From NCBI RefSeq assembly GCF_046271865.1, contig NZ_CP176580.1, positions 3,038,001-3,102,000 of the forward strand: a stretch of DNA of 64,000 nt, given 5' to 3'. This document shows, piece after piece, positions 53,001-60,744 of this stretch; the stretch's first letter is position 1, and each line of letters opens with the position of its first letter. Below the pieces are notes generated by a model, which worked only from the letters and a program-made list of their open reading frames with translations, ran no database searches and was not told where the DNA came from. This DNA is from Nitrincola salilacus (GTDB lineage: Bacteria; Pseudomonadota; Gammaproteobacteria; Pseudomonadales; Balneatricaceae). A program made the translations under genes and the position numbers.

Positions 53001-54984
53001 CCGTCACCCGACGCAGTACCACCTGCTCTTCACCAATCCCCTCTCCCAGCTCAATACGGTCAGTACCGCCATGGTCCCAGATCGTGTTACTGCCGTTACC
53101 CCGACCGAAGCGGTAGGTGTCATTCGAACCGGTACCGGTCGAATAGGCTAGGTCCGTGCCGCTACCCAGCACGAAAAGGTTATTGCCTGTGCCTCCATAA
53201 AAGCGATTATTACCACCCCCAGACATCAGAATATTGTCACCACCCACACCATGCAGATCGTCATCAGTTTCGCGGCCAAGAATAATGTTGTTGGCGCTGG
53301 TTCCGCGCAGCACACCTGAGCCAGTCAAAATATCCGGATGATTGAGATGAGACAATTCAGGATCAATAGCACTCTCTTCTTTTATCCATGAAATCAGCTT
53401 ATCCGCACCCGACCATCCCAATTCAGCGAGATTTGACCCAGTAAAGGTATTGAACTCCATCAGAAATTTTATTGCCGATTGACTATCCAGATCACGCAAC
53501 TCATCCAGTTTCACCTCAACATCGGAAAAATCAAAAACGAGTCCATTTTCATCAAAGTTGATAGTGATAGCATCCAAATAGGGTTTAAAGTCTGTTTGAA
53601 CTATCAGATAATCATAAACAGTCTTTTGTAGTAGATCGAAAGCCTGATTAAGCAGATTTGCAGCCTGAGTTCTGGGACTCGACGACCCACTTTGACTGAA
53701 CGCCTGCCCCATAAATGCTTCCAGCGCTACCAACTTTCTGGCATCAATCAAGCCGCCTCGGCTACCGGCAGACACCTCTGCACTGCCAGTCCAATGAAAA
53801 ATGATCTGCTGAGTCAAATCTTTGCGAACATTCGCATCCGTTTCAGTCACAAACTGCGTCAATAACGCCTGTAGCTCGCCACTTTCATCTCGGGCCATGG
53901 CCTGATGCAAGCTGCGAACATTACCGAAACCTTGCAGATCCGGCAGTTCCATCACTGTCTCCTGCACCTCAACCAGATCCTGTTCCTGCGTCAGTGCGGG
54001 ATCGACTGCAAACCAGACATCAGTGGCCGTCCCAGTGGTTCCATCTGCCCAGGTGAAGCTACCAACTTGCTTATGTGCATTACCGTGCTGATCCACATGA
54101 TCTGAATCAGTGTAACTAAGATTGATCGATGTGATACCCAAGGCATCCAGAGTGACCAACTCGCCTTCACGCGTTATGCCGTCTTGTGACAGATCACGCC
54201 AGATACGCAACTCTGACCAGATTGCATCGTTGGCATCTATCACGCCATCATCATTGGTGTCATGTTCAGCCAGTGCAGCAAAGCCATTCACGGCATTCTG
54301 ACCGTTGAGCATGACGGTGTTGTCGCCGAACAACTCAGTGCCGTTATCAATAACCCCGTTATTGTTGCGATCCCAGACCAGCAACCCATCGTTGGCATCC
54401 ACCCAGCCTGTCAGTTGTGCAAAACCATCGCCATTGTGATCGAAATAGACACCCTCAGTGATACCCGTGGTGCTGACGCCGTTGCCATCGAGGTCGAGGA
54501 TGATGGGCGATGCTTGGCGCTGGGCACTATTAAACAGGTTATTAAAATCACTAATTAAACCATCCTTAAATACAGTCCACTCATTTGAAATAATCTGAAA
54601 GAAAGTATTTTCATATAGATCACTATTAAAACCTGGGACGCCAAGCTTCCCAAAGAAAATATTTACAGAGGTGACAAATTCAATCAAATATCTAGTGAAC
54701 TCACGTTCTCTTTCCTGCATTTCCTCTGGCTTAAAAGTTGGCTGCTCAGCAAATCTAACAAAATCAATTATTCTTGATAATGGAACAGAAATTTGCTTCG
54801 GCATTGTAGCAGTTGCTATCATATCCATACTACTACGCAACAACTCATCTCTTTCCCATTTATCAAGAGTTCCATCCTCAAGATGCCCAATAAATTCAGC
54901 AGTATATTTAATGATAGCTCTTGCAGCATCAGCTTGACGTTGCATTTCATCCGCTGTCCATGGAGCAGTTTCAGTGCTTGCCAT
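47065..54984 (-). CDS. Giant RTX-type calcium-binding repeat protein, type I secretion substrate
   Basis: A 2639-residue secreted protein without a signal peptide. The N-terminal 155 residues are unrecognised. Residues 159-330 contain an EF-hand-like D-rich domain (DLDGNGVSTTG, WDRNNNGVIDNGTELFGD). Residues about 560-610 hold degenerate hemolysin-type repeats. Residues about 617-2450 are roughly 9.5 copies of a 193-residue unit, each with an HCBP-related segment (TGESLLIKDVFHYQ ... IEAIRFADGTEW) and RTX nonapeptides (GGSGNDTLIGGEGNDKLYG). An acidic linker (VVEAEAETEAAADD) precedes a C-terminal HCBP-like domain and the uncleaved secretion signal. It is likely an adhesin or toxin-like surface protein, stabilised by Ca. 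The ABC exporter and HlyD adaptor lie upstream in the operon; a TolC is not in the window. Confidence 0.93.
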   Translation of the reverse strand: MASTETAPWTADEMQRQADAARAIIKYTAEFIGHLEDGTLDKWERDELLRSSMDMIATATMPKQISVPLSRIIDFVRFAEQPTFKPEEMQEREREFTRYLIEFVTSVNIFFGKLGVPGFNSDLYENTFFQIISNEWTVFKDGLISDFNNLFNSAQRQASPIILDLDGNGVSTTGITEGVYFDHNGDGFAQLTGWVDANDGLLVWDRNNNGVIDNGTELFGDNTVMLNGQNAVNGFAALAEHDTNDDGVIDANDAIWSELRIWRDLSQDGITREGELVTLDALGITSINLSYTDSDHVDQHGNAHKQVGSFTWADGTTGTATDVWFAVDPALTQEQDLVEVQETVMELPDLQGFGNVRSLHQAMARDESGELQALLTQFVTETDANVRKDLTQQIIFHWTGSAEVSAGSRGGLIDARKLVALEAFMGQAFSQSGSSSPRTQAANLLNQAFDLLQKTVYDYLIVQTDFKPYLDAITINFDENGLVFDFSDVEVKLDELRDLDSQSAIKFLMEFNTFTGSNLAELGWSGADKLISWIKEESAIDPELSHLNHPDILTGSGVLRGTSANNIILGRETDDDLHGVGGDNILMSGGGNNRFYGGTGNNLFVLGSGTDLAYSTGTGSNDTYRFGRGNGSNTIWDHGGTDRIELGEGIGEEQVVLRRVTGNRSGHYSGFRDDLRLTLDTGESLLIKDVFHYQTGAIYTDRIIEAIRFADGTEWDVARIQQELVRITEEGVTLSGSNSSDVIEVIGGNNVLYGGSGNDTLIGGEGNDKLYGQYGSNTLIAGGGNNQLHGGTGHNTFILGSGTDLAYSTGTSSNDTYRFGRGNGSNTIWDHGGTDRIELGEGIGEEQVVLRRVTGNRSGHYSGFRDDLRLTLDTGESLLIKDVFHYQTGAIYTDRIIEAIRFADGTEWDVARIQQELVRITEEGVTLSGSNSSDVIEVIGGNNVLYGGSGNDTLIGGEGNDKLYGQYGSNTLIAGGGNNQLHGGTGHNTFILGSGTDLAYSTGTSSNDTYRFGRGNGSNTIWDHGGTDRIELGEGIGEEQVVLRRVTGNRSGHYSGFRDDLRLTLDTGESLLIKDVFHYQTGAIYTDRIIEAIRFADGTEWDVARIQQELVRITEEGVTLSGSNSSDVIEVIGGNNVLYGGSGNDTLIGGEGNDKLYGQYGSNTLIAGGGNNQLHGGTGHNTFILGSGTDLAYSTGTSSNDTYRFGRGNGSNTIWDHGGTDRIELGEGIGEEQVVLRRVTGNRSGHYSGFRDDLRLTLDTGESLLIKDVFHYQTGAIYTDRIIEAIRFADGTEWDVARIQQELVRITEEGVTLSGSNSSDVIEVIGGNNVLYGGSGNDTLIGGEGNDKLYGQYGSNTLIAGGGNNQLHGGTGHNTFILGSGTDLAYSTGTSSNDTYRFGRGNGSNTIWDHGGSDRIELGEGIGEEQVVLRRVTGNRSGHYSGFRDDLRLTLDTGESLLIKDVFHYQTGAIYTDRIIEAIRFADGTEWDVARIQQELVRITEEGVTLSGSNSSDVIEVIGGNNVLYGGSGNDTLIGGEGNDKLYGQYGSNTLIAGGGNNQLHGGTGHNTFILGSGTDLAYSTGTSSNDTYRFGRGNGSNTIWDHGGSDRIELGEGIGEEQVVLRRVTGNRSGHYSGFRDDLRLTLDTGESLLIKDVFHYQTGAIYTDRIIEAIRFADGTEWDVARIQQELVRITEEGVTLSGSNSSDVIEVIGGNNVLYGGSGNDTLIGGEGNDKLYGQYGSNTLIAGGGNNQLHGGTGHNTFILGSGTDLAYSTGTSSNDTYRFGRGNGSNTIWDHGGTDRIELGEGIGEEQVVLRRVTGNRSGHYSGFRDDLRLTLDTGESLLIKDVFHYQTGAIYTDRIIEAIRFADGTEWDVARIQQELVRITEEGVTLSGSNSSDVIEVIGGNNVLYGGSGNDTLIGGEGNDKLYGQYGSNTLIAGGGNNQLHGGTGHNTFILGSGTDLAYSTGTSSNDTYRFGRGNGSNTIWDHGGSDRIELGEGIGEEQVVLRRVTGNRSGHYSGFRDDLRLTLDTGESLLIKDVFHYQTGAIYTDRIIEAIRFADGTEWDVARIQQELVRITEEGVTLSGSNSSDVIEVIGGNNVLYGGSGNDTLIGGEGNDKLYGQYGSNTLIAGGGNNQLHGGTGHNTFILGSGTDLAYSTGTSSNDTYRFGRGNGSNTIWDHGGTDRIELGEGIGEEQVVLRRVTGNRSGHYSGFRDDLRLTLDTGESLLIKDVFHYQTGAIYTDRIIEAIRFADGTEWDVARIQQELVRITEEGVTLSGSNSSDVIEVIGGNNVLYGGSGNDTLIGGEGNDKLYGQYGSNTLIAGGGNNQLHGGTGHNTFILGSGTDLAYSTGTSSNDTYRFGRGNGSNTIWDHGGTDRIELGEGIGEEQVVLRRVTGNRSGHYSGFRDDLRLTLDTGESLLIKDVFHYQTGAIYTDRIIEAIRFADGTEWGLEQIKEELVKIKTPVAPVNEDSENGVSETVVEAEAETEAAADDVSAESSSEEPESAVVTDSINTGDDTYAAGLNTGNLSIEDHGGEDTLEFSDNIVSDGLWFSRSGEDLLVDVLASDTRITIQNWYKDEQYQIEEFKAADGKVLMNNQVEALVSAMAEFSPPSEHSATIPDSYRDSLSSVITASWQ
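47633..53135 (-). repeat. About 9.5 tandem copies of a 579-bp coding repeat
   Basis: Spacing of identical landmarks is exactly 579 bp (193 codons), for example at 48372, 48951, 49530, 50109, 50688, 51267, 51846 and 52425. The differences I could see between copies fall in one segment of about 120 bp of the unit (CGACGTAGGACC versus CGACGCAGTACC, CAGTACCGCC versus CACTACCGCC, GTGGTCCC versus ATGATCCC, GAAGCGG versus GAATCGG); the other 450 or so bases look the same in all copies. The outer edges diverge at 53135 and 47633. Confidence 0.95.
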
Positions 54985-55001
54985 ACATAATTCCCTATAA
55001 T

Positions 55002-55697
55002 TTAAATGTTTTTATATTTTGAATCTAACACGAAAGAAAATAAATATATAAACCCAAAGTAATCCCTATTATACTCCATCATATTAGCCACAACCGCCAT
55101 TCTAAATTGACAAATATCCTCATGATAACTACTATAAAAAAAGCCACCGCCAATATTCAAATCTGAGAATTTTAAATTATCCCTCACATATGATAAATAG
55201 AAATCAATATCTTCGATCGAGGCAAAACCATTTCTAGCCTTATATAATTCATAAAAAGAAGCTGTCGCCTCAAATAAAACTGGATTATAATCAGGATTAT
55301 TCTTATAAAAAGCATAAGCCAAGTCTAAAGCATCCTTGGCCCTATCCACGCTCTTTTTAGCATTTTTACTCTTATTGCTTAAGAACATATTCGCCATAAT
55401 CAAATTAATTTCAACACATTCAATCAACTCTTCATAGCAATAATTAGCCATCAACAACTTCACATCATCATCTTTAATATCACCCATAGCAGCAGGAACA
55501 TAAAGATGCATAAATTCTGACTCAATAAAAACAGCCCCATCTGAATCAGGCATTTCTTTTAGATGACTTGTTTGCTCATATATCCAATAAGACTCATCTT
55601 TTCCTTTACTATTGATCAGGTAAAGAAAAATAATCAGCGCAAAAAATATAAGAATAGCAACAAATAAAAATATAAAAATTTTTTTAACCAACTGCAT
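55002..55697 (-). CDS. Uncharacterised AT-rich membrane-anchored protein in the RTX operon
   Basis: A 231-residue protein, not recognised. One N-terminal helix (IFIFLFVAILIFFALIIFLY), then a soluble domain with helical, TPR-like character (ANYCYEELIECVEINLIMAN, SVDRAKDALDLAYAFYKNNP). Codon use and AT content differ strongly from hlyB and hlyD, suggesting separate acquisition. It has a good GAGG site and lies 17 bp before the RTX gene, so it is probably co-expressed. It may be a chaperone, anchor or immunity partner of the RTX protein; none of these is shown. Confidence 0.65.
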   Translation of the reverse strand: MQLVKKIFIFLFVAILIFFALIIFLYLINSKGKDESYWIYEQTSHLKEMPDSDGAVFIESEFMHLYVPAAMGDIKDDDVKLLMANYCYEELIECVEINLIMANMFLSNKSKNAKKSVDRAKDALDLAYAFYKNNPDYNPVLFEATASFYELYKARNGFASIEDIDFYLSYVRDNLKFSDLNIGGGFFYSSYHEDICQFRMAVVANMMEYNRDYFGFIYLFSFVLDSKYKNI

Positions 55698-55742
55698 GAA
55701 AACCTCTATTTATTGTGCGTTATAAACATTTGAGCAAGAAAT

Positions 55743-57101
55743 TTACCTCTCCCGCCCCGCCTCATCCAGCGCTGAAAGCACCGGTGCCGCAAAAAACTCT
55801 ATCAATCGCCTTTGTCCCGTAGCGATTTCAGTACTCACGGTCATACCCGGTGTCAGATTGATTCGTTGCCCATTGATATCCATCCAGTCGCGTTCCAGTT
55901 TGAGTCTTGCCAGATAGCGGGGACCTTCGCGTTCGTCGACCACTGCATCGCGCGAAATACTGATCAAGGTGGCAGGCACCGAGCCGTATTTGGTGAACTG
56001 GAAGGTATGCACCTTCACTGAGGCGCTCAGTCCTTCGCGGACAAAGCCGATATCACGGTTGAGGATCCAGGCTTCCACCAGCAGCTCTTCGTCATCGGGT
56101 ATGATCTCCAGCAGCACCTGCGCCGGTTGCACGACAGCTCCGGGGTTGTTGATCTGCAGTTCGTGCACCGTGCCACGTACCGGAGACATAAGCACCTGCT
56201 GTTGCTCCAGTACCTGCGCTTTGGCCCACTCCTGCGCCAACTCGGCCAGCTCGCTTTGCAACACTTCCATTTCGGTCAGCGTATCGCGTAGCGTTTCATG
56301 CCTCAGTTGCAAACGGCGCTGTTCCAGTTCCCGCACTTCTGCCTGCAGTTGAATCACGCGGTTATGTTCAGCCTGCAATTGCCCCCGCAACTCTATCGCA
56401 TGCTGCTCCAGTTCCAGCCACTGCATGCGGGCGGCCATGCGTTGGTCCTGCAGACTTTTCACCGCATTGGCACGCTCTTCTATCAGGGGCAGCACCTGCT
56501 GCAAACGACTGACCACGGACTGGGCATAGGCCCGCTCGCTTTCGCGGGCCCGTTGCTGCTCGCGCAACATCTGCTCGGTACTGTGGAAGGCTTCGGCCTG
56601 GCTTTTCAGCAGTGGGTCCTGCAATTGCTGAAGAGGGTTATCCGTCTGTTCGTCTGCGGATGCAGGCGCGTCTATCCAGTCACTGTAGGCCTGCAGCCGT
56701 GCCAGACGTTTCTCACGCTTGCTGATGGTCTCTTCCAGCCGTATCAGTTCCGCCCGTGTCAGGGCATTGTCCAGCACGATCAATGGCTGGCCCTGTTCCA
56801 CCTGATCACCATTGCGAACCTGAATGGTGCTCACCACTCCCAGCGTGGAGGGCTGCAAGGTGCGGGCCTTGCCACTGGGCAGGATATGTCCTTCTGCCAC
56901 TGCGATCACATCCACCTTACCGATACTGGCCCAAACGACGGCAAAGACAAACATGCTGACGATGAACCAGAGCAGGAACCGCCCCAGAGGACTGGCCGGT
57001 GTGGCTTCGAGTTCCATCGCCACCGGCATGAATTCGCGGCGGATGGTGAGCTCTTCACGACGAGGCTTGAGGCTGACAAGCTGACCAGAGGATTGAGTCA
57101 T
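55743..57101 (-). CDS. HlyD-family type I secretion membrane-fusion protein
   Basis: A 452-residue periplasmic adaptor. A cytoplasmic N-terminus precedes one membrane helix (LLWFIVSMFVFAVVWASIG, about 44-62), a biotinyl-lipoyl half (GHILPSGKARTLQPS), a long coiled coil (about 110-300, rich in E, Q, R and L) and the C-terminal beta-barrel (VRGTVHELQINNPGAVVQPA, GMTVSTEIATGQR). It joins the ABC exporter to an outer-membrane TolC. It overlaps the exporter gene by 4 bp. Confidence 0.94.
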   Translation of the reverse strand: MTQSSGQLVSLKPRREELTIRREFMPVAMELEATPASPLGRFLLWFIVSMFVFAVVWASIGKVDVIAVAEGHILPSGKARTLQPSTLGVVSTIQVRNGDQVEQGQPLIVLDNALTRAELIRLEETISKREKRLARLQAYSDWIDAPASADEQTDNPLQQLQDPLLKSQAEAFHSTEQMLREQQRARESERAYAQSVVSRLQQVLPLIEERANAVKSLQDQRMAARMQWLELEQHAIELRGQLQAEHNRVIQLQAEVRELEQRRLQLRHETLRDTLTEMEVLQSELAELAQEWAKAQVLEQQQVLMSPVRGTVHELQINNPGAVVQPAQVLLEIIPDDEELLVEAWILNRDIGFVREGLSASVKVHTFQFTKYGSVPATLISISRDAVVDEREGPRYLARLKLERDWMDINGQRINLTPGMTVSTEIATGQRRLIEFFAAPVLSALDEAGRER

Positions 57102-59278
57102 GACTGCACCTCGCGCGAGGGGCCATGATTGATTGAGTCAGTTCTTGAGTCAGCCATCGCCTCGCCACTTTGCAGGCTATGCAGACGGGCATAGATCCCC
57201 TGCTCTTTCAGTAGCTCAGCATGTGGGCCTGACTCGACGATACGCCCGGCCTCCATGACGACGATGCGATCCGTATGGCGCACCGTTGACAGACGATGGG
57301 CAATGATCAGCACGGTTCGCCCCTCACAGATGGCTGCCATGTTGCGCTGAATGATCGCCTCGGACTCATAATCCAGTGCACTCGTGGCTTCATCCAGAAT
57401 CAGAATGCGGGGATTGCTGAGCAGGGCTCTGGCGATGGCGACGCGCTGTTTCTGTCCACCCGACAGCAGGCTGGCCTGTTCGCCGACGACGGTATCGTAC
57501 CCTTGTGGCAGTTCCAGAATGAAATCATGGGCACCCGCCTGGGTAGCGGCTTCCACGACCCGATTCATTGGCGCACCGGGATCGGCCAGCGCGATGTTAT
57601 CGCGGATGGAGCGGTTGAACAGGAAGCTGTCCTGCAGCACCACCCCCACCTGACGCCTCAGCCAGGCGGGATCCACCAGTGCCAGATCGACACCATCCAC
57701 CAGCACTCGTCCGGCATCCGGCACATACAGGCGCTGGACCAGTCGGGTCAGGGTACTCTTACCGGAGCCTGACCGGCCGACAATACCGATCACTTCACCG
57801 GCCCGCACGGTCAGGTCCACACTGCGCAAGACGGGTGGGCGGTCATGATGGTAGCTGAAGTTCACATGATCAAAACGGATCTCCCCTTTCAGATCCGGCA
57901 GTGAGGCACGGTTGGGGTCATGGCCGGGTTCAGCCGGTGAGTTCAGCACATCACCCAGGCGCTGCAGGGAGATACCCGCTTGCTGAAAATCCTGCCACAG
58001 CTGCACCAGACGCAGTATCGGGCCACTGATACGCCCAGCAATCATATTGAAGGCCACGAGCATACCGATAGTCATCGCGCCATTCATCACTAACCCGGCG
58101 CCGATCCACAGAATCAGTACTGTCGTGACCTTATTGATAAAGGATGCGGCCTGACCGGCAATATTACCCAGATGCATCGCTTTGAAGGACGCGGTGACAT
58201 AGGCGGCAATATAGTCCTCCCAACGACGCTGCATCTGCGGCTCTACCGCCATGCTTTTCAGGGTGTCCATGCCGGTGATGGACTCGACGATAAATGCCTG
58301 ATTCTCTGCCCCGCGACGGAACTTCTCTTCTATGCGGGCGCGCAATGATGGGGTGATAACCACGGATAACAGGATATAGCAGGGCACTGAGGCCAGCACC
58401 ACGAGTGCCAGCGTGGTGTTGTAGATAAACAGCACCGCAAAGAAGATGACCGTGAACAGCAGATCGATAACCAGCGTGACAGAGGAGCCCGTGATAAATT
58501 CACGAATAGTATCCAGTTCGCGAATACGCGCCACGGTATCCCCGACCCGCCGTGCTTTGAAGTAGCTGATCGGCAGATGCAGCAGGTGGTTGAACAGTTG
58601 AGATCCCAGCACGACATCAATACGGCTGGTGGTGTGCGAGAAGACATAGGTACGCAAGCCATTCAGCATCACATCAAAGAATGACACCGCCAGCAGACCT
58701 ATCGCGAGCACATGCAGCGTAGTACGCCCCTCATGCACCAGCACCTTATCGATCATGACCTGAAAAAACAGCGGGGTGATCAGCGCGAACAGCTGAATAA
58801 ACAAAGAGGCTATCAGCACTTCGCTGAGTAGCTTTTTATGCCTGATGATAACCGGAATAAACCAGCGCAGACTGAAGCGCTGCTGTGTATCAAAGAGGGT
58901 GAAACGTCCCTTCAGGGTCACCAATATCAGCTCACCGGTCAGATGCTGTTCCAGCTCTGCCAGTGACAGCTTCAGTGGTCGACCGTTGCGGACATCGTGC
59001 AGCAGGGCAGAATCACCCTCCACACGGGCCAGCAACACAAAGTGTCCATCCTGATGGCGGGCAAGGGCAGGTAATGGAAGATGCTGAAGGCGATCGCCAG
59101 AGGCTTTGACAGAACGGGACTTCAGACCCAGCGTCCGGGCAGCCCGAATAAGGTCGGCATCTGAAAAAGGCTGTTCGCCCAGGCCGGATTCATGGCGGAT
59201 TTGATTGGCATCGGCGGTTACGCCATGAAAGCGCGCGATCAGCGTCAGCGCTTCGGGGCCAAAGCAGCTTCCTTGCAT
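57098..59278 (-). CDS. HlyB-like type I secretion ABC exporter
   Basis: A 726-residue permease-ATPase. Residues 1-130 are a C39 peptidase-like domain in which the catalytic Cys position appears as Phe (SCFGPEALTL), so it is a non-cleaving CLD as in HlyB, which binds RTX substrates. The membrane domain (about 150-440) follows, then the ATPase (about 470-710) with GRSGSGKST, LLSGGQKQR, ILILDEATSALD and IAHRLST. It is the first gene of the operon and should export the RTX protein encoded downstream. Confidence 0.94.
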   Translation of the reverse strand: MQGSCFGPEALTLIARFHGVTADANQIRHESGLGEQPFSDADLIRAARTLGLKSRSVKASGDRLQHLPLPALARHQDGHFVLLARVEGDSALLHDVRNGRPLKLSLAELEQHLTGELILVTLKGRFTLFDTQQRFSLRWFIPVIIRHKKLLSEVLIASLFIQLFALITPLFFQVMIDKVLVHEGRTTLHVLAIGLLAVSFFDVMLNGLRTYVFSHTTSRIDVVLGSQLFNHLLHLPISYFKARRVGDTVARIRELDTIREFITGSSVTLVIDLLFTVIFFAVLFIYNTTLALVVLASVPCYILLSVVITPSLRARIEEKFRRGAENQAFIVESITGMDTLKSMAVEPQMQRRWEDYIAAYVTASFKAMHLGNIAGQAASFINKVTTVLILWIGAGLVMNGAMTIGMLVAFNMIAGRISGPILRLVQLWQDFQQAGISLQRLGDVLNSPAEPGHDPNRASLPDLKGEIRFDHVNFSYHHDRPPVLRSVDLTVRAGEVIGIVGRSGSGKSTLTRLVQRLYVPDAGRVLVDGVDLALVDPAWLRRQVGVVLQDSFLFNRSIRDNIALADPGAPMNRVVEAATQAGAHDFILELPQGYDTVVGEQASLLSGGQKQRVAIARALLSNPRILILDEATSALDYESEAIIQRNMAAICEGRTVLIIAHRLSTVRHTDRIVVMEAGRIVESGPHAELLKEQGIYARLHSLQSGEAMADSRTDSINHGPSREVQS

Positions 59279-59589
59279 GGTGATATCTCAGTGAGAATGA
59301 ATTCCATCATTTTATGCACGGGAATAATAAAATACTTTTCTATTCTGTCAAGCAATAAATTTATGCCATTTTTATAAGGAAAGTTGAATATATTTTATAT
59401 CAAACGTATGTTTGATACTCTTAGGTCTGGAGCTCCGAGTTATGTTATCTGAAATTCGTAGATAAACTAAATAAATAGTCTTACTTCATACACCCGTTTA
59501 ATTTACTTAAAATAGAAATCGCTACTGTTTATGTATTGAGCTATACATCAAGAGTTAATCTGATAACTGAGCCCTAAAGAAATAAAAAC
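59279..59589. promoter_or_regulatory. Upstream control region of the type I secretion operon
   Basis: 311 bp, strongly AT-rich, between the zapE stop and the hlyB-like start. It contains a palindrome at 59398-59417, described separately. Several AT-rich stretches could serve as -10 boxes, but none is paired with a good -35. No open frame of note. Confidence 0.55.
59398..59417. promoter_or_regulatory. PsrA-type palindrome upstream of the secretion operon
   Basis: TATCAAACGTATGTTTGATA has 8-bp perfect arms around a 4-nt centre. The core CAAAC-N4-GTTTG fits the published PsrA operator pattern (G/C)AAAC-N2-4-GTTT(G/C). PsrA is a fatty-acid-responsive TetR-family regulator. The site lies about 120 bp before the hlyB-like ATG. 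Confidence 0.6.
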
Positions 59590-60744
59590 TCACCCCTGAC
59601 CAAAGCGTGCCAGCTGCATCTCAGTAAGTCGGCTCAGTGTCCGACGAAAGGGGAAGGCCAGATGGCCATGCGGATAAAGCTGATCCAGCGGTACTGTGGC
59701 TTCCAGATACAGTGGCACCTGTCGGTCATAGCACTCATCTACCAGCGCGATAAAACGCCGCACACCATCATCCTGACGTGACAGTCGAGGCAGTTCACGA
59801 TCACCCGTCTCGACCTGTTCAGCAGCATCTTCGGTGCCGCGCGCAATCCGGGATGCATGCTGTTCGGCACTGAGGCATGGCACATCACTCAACAGGATCG
59901 TGCCGAACTGATCACAGAGATGGATAAAATCCATCGCCGCGAGAGGTTGCTCACAAAGGTCGGCATAGCGAAACCAGACCAGATCCGCACAGCGCTTTAC
60001 CACCTGAATCTGTCGATGGCCAAGCTCGACAGGTTCACTGACTGGTTCACAAACTGATTCATAGGCTGACTCATAAGTTGGAGCCTGCCCCCGGCACAGC
60101 TGCTCAAACACAGCACCCAGCAGTTGCCCTTCACCTGCCGTCCTGACCCAGTAACGCTGATGCGCCACACCGGGGTGCAAGCGATGATCCTGTTCGCCAT
60201 CCAGATTAACCACCTGCATATGCTGCTGAATCGCTCTCACGGCCGGCAGAAATCTGTCATGATGAAAGCCATCAGCATACAACCCCTCGGGTGGCTGATT
60301 CGAGGTCATCACCAGCAATATCTTGTGTTCAAACAGATGTTGTACCAGACGCCCCAGCAGCATCGCATCACCGATATCGCTGACAAAAAACTCGTCCAGA
60401 CACAGCACCCGCGTATCACGAGCCAGTTCGGCTGCCAGTTTACTGATGGGGTCGGCTGTGCCGCTGAGTTGGAACAGGCGCTGATGTACCCAGCGCATGA
60501 AGTGATGAAAGTGTTGTCGCCGTGCCGGAACACTCAAGCTGGCATGGAAGTGATCCATCAGCCAGGTTTTACCACGGCCTACCGGGCCCCAGAGATAGAC
60601 ACCGCCAGCCTGAGCACGCCCGCTCCGCACCTGCTGATATAACGTTTCAAGCTGATCAACGGCATGATCCTGTGCTGCATCCGGGACAAACCGCCCTTGC
60701 TGCAGCACCTTTTCATAAGCGGCACGCGGGGATAGACCCGACAT
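59590..60744 (-). CDS. zapE: ZapE/AFG1-like ATPase
   Basis: A 384-residue AAA-like ATPase. Walker A in LWGPVGRGKTWLMDHFH, Walker B in TRVLCLDEFFVSDIGDAM, arginine-rich C-terminus. E. coli ZapE associates with the Z-ring under low oxygen. A linker near 230-240 has an irregular short repeat (ESAYESVCEPVSEPVE), unusual for the family. It overlaps epmC by a few bases (TGATG). Confidence 0.92.
   Translation of the reverse strand: MSGLSPRAAYEKVLQQGRFVPDAAQDHAVDQLETLYQQVRSGRAQAGGVYLWGPVGRGKTWLMDHFHASLSVPARRQHFHHFMRWVHQRLFQLSGTADPISKLAAELARDTRVLCLDEFFVSDIGDAMLLGRLVQHLFEHKILLVMTSNQPPEGLYADGFHHDRFLPAVRAIQQHMQVVNLDGEQDHRLHPGVAHQRYWVRTAGEGQLLGAVFEQLCRGQAPTYESAYESVCEPVSEPVELGHRQIQVVKRCADLVWFRYADLCEQPLAAMDFIHLCDQFGTILLSDVPCLSAEQHASRIARGTEDAAEQVETGDRELPRLSRQDDGVRRFIALVDECYDRQVPLYLEATVPLDQLYPHGHLAFPFRRTLSRLTEMQLARFGQG

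Noticed and set aside
47633..53135. Possible CRISPR-like array
   Set aside because: The unit is 579 bp, continuous and in frame, with no unique spacers.
47793..53151. Series of identical 65-110 residue frames on both strands repeated every 579 bp
   Set aside because: They are shadows of the RTX repeat. The repeat period explains their regular spacing.
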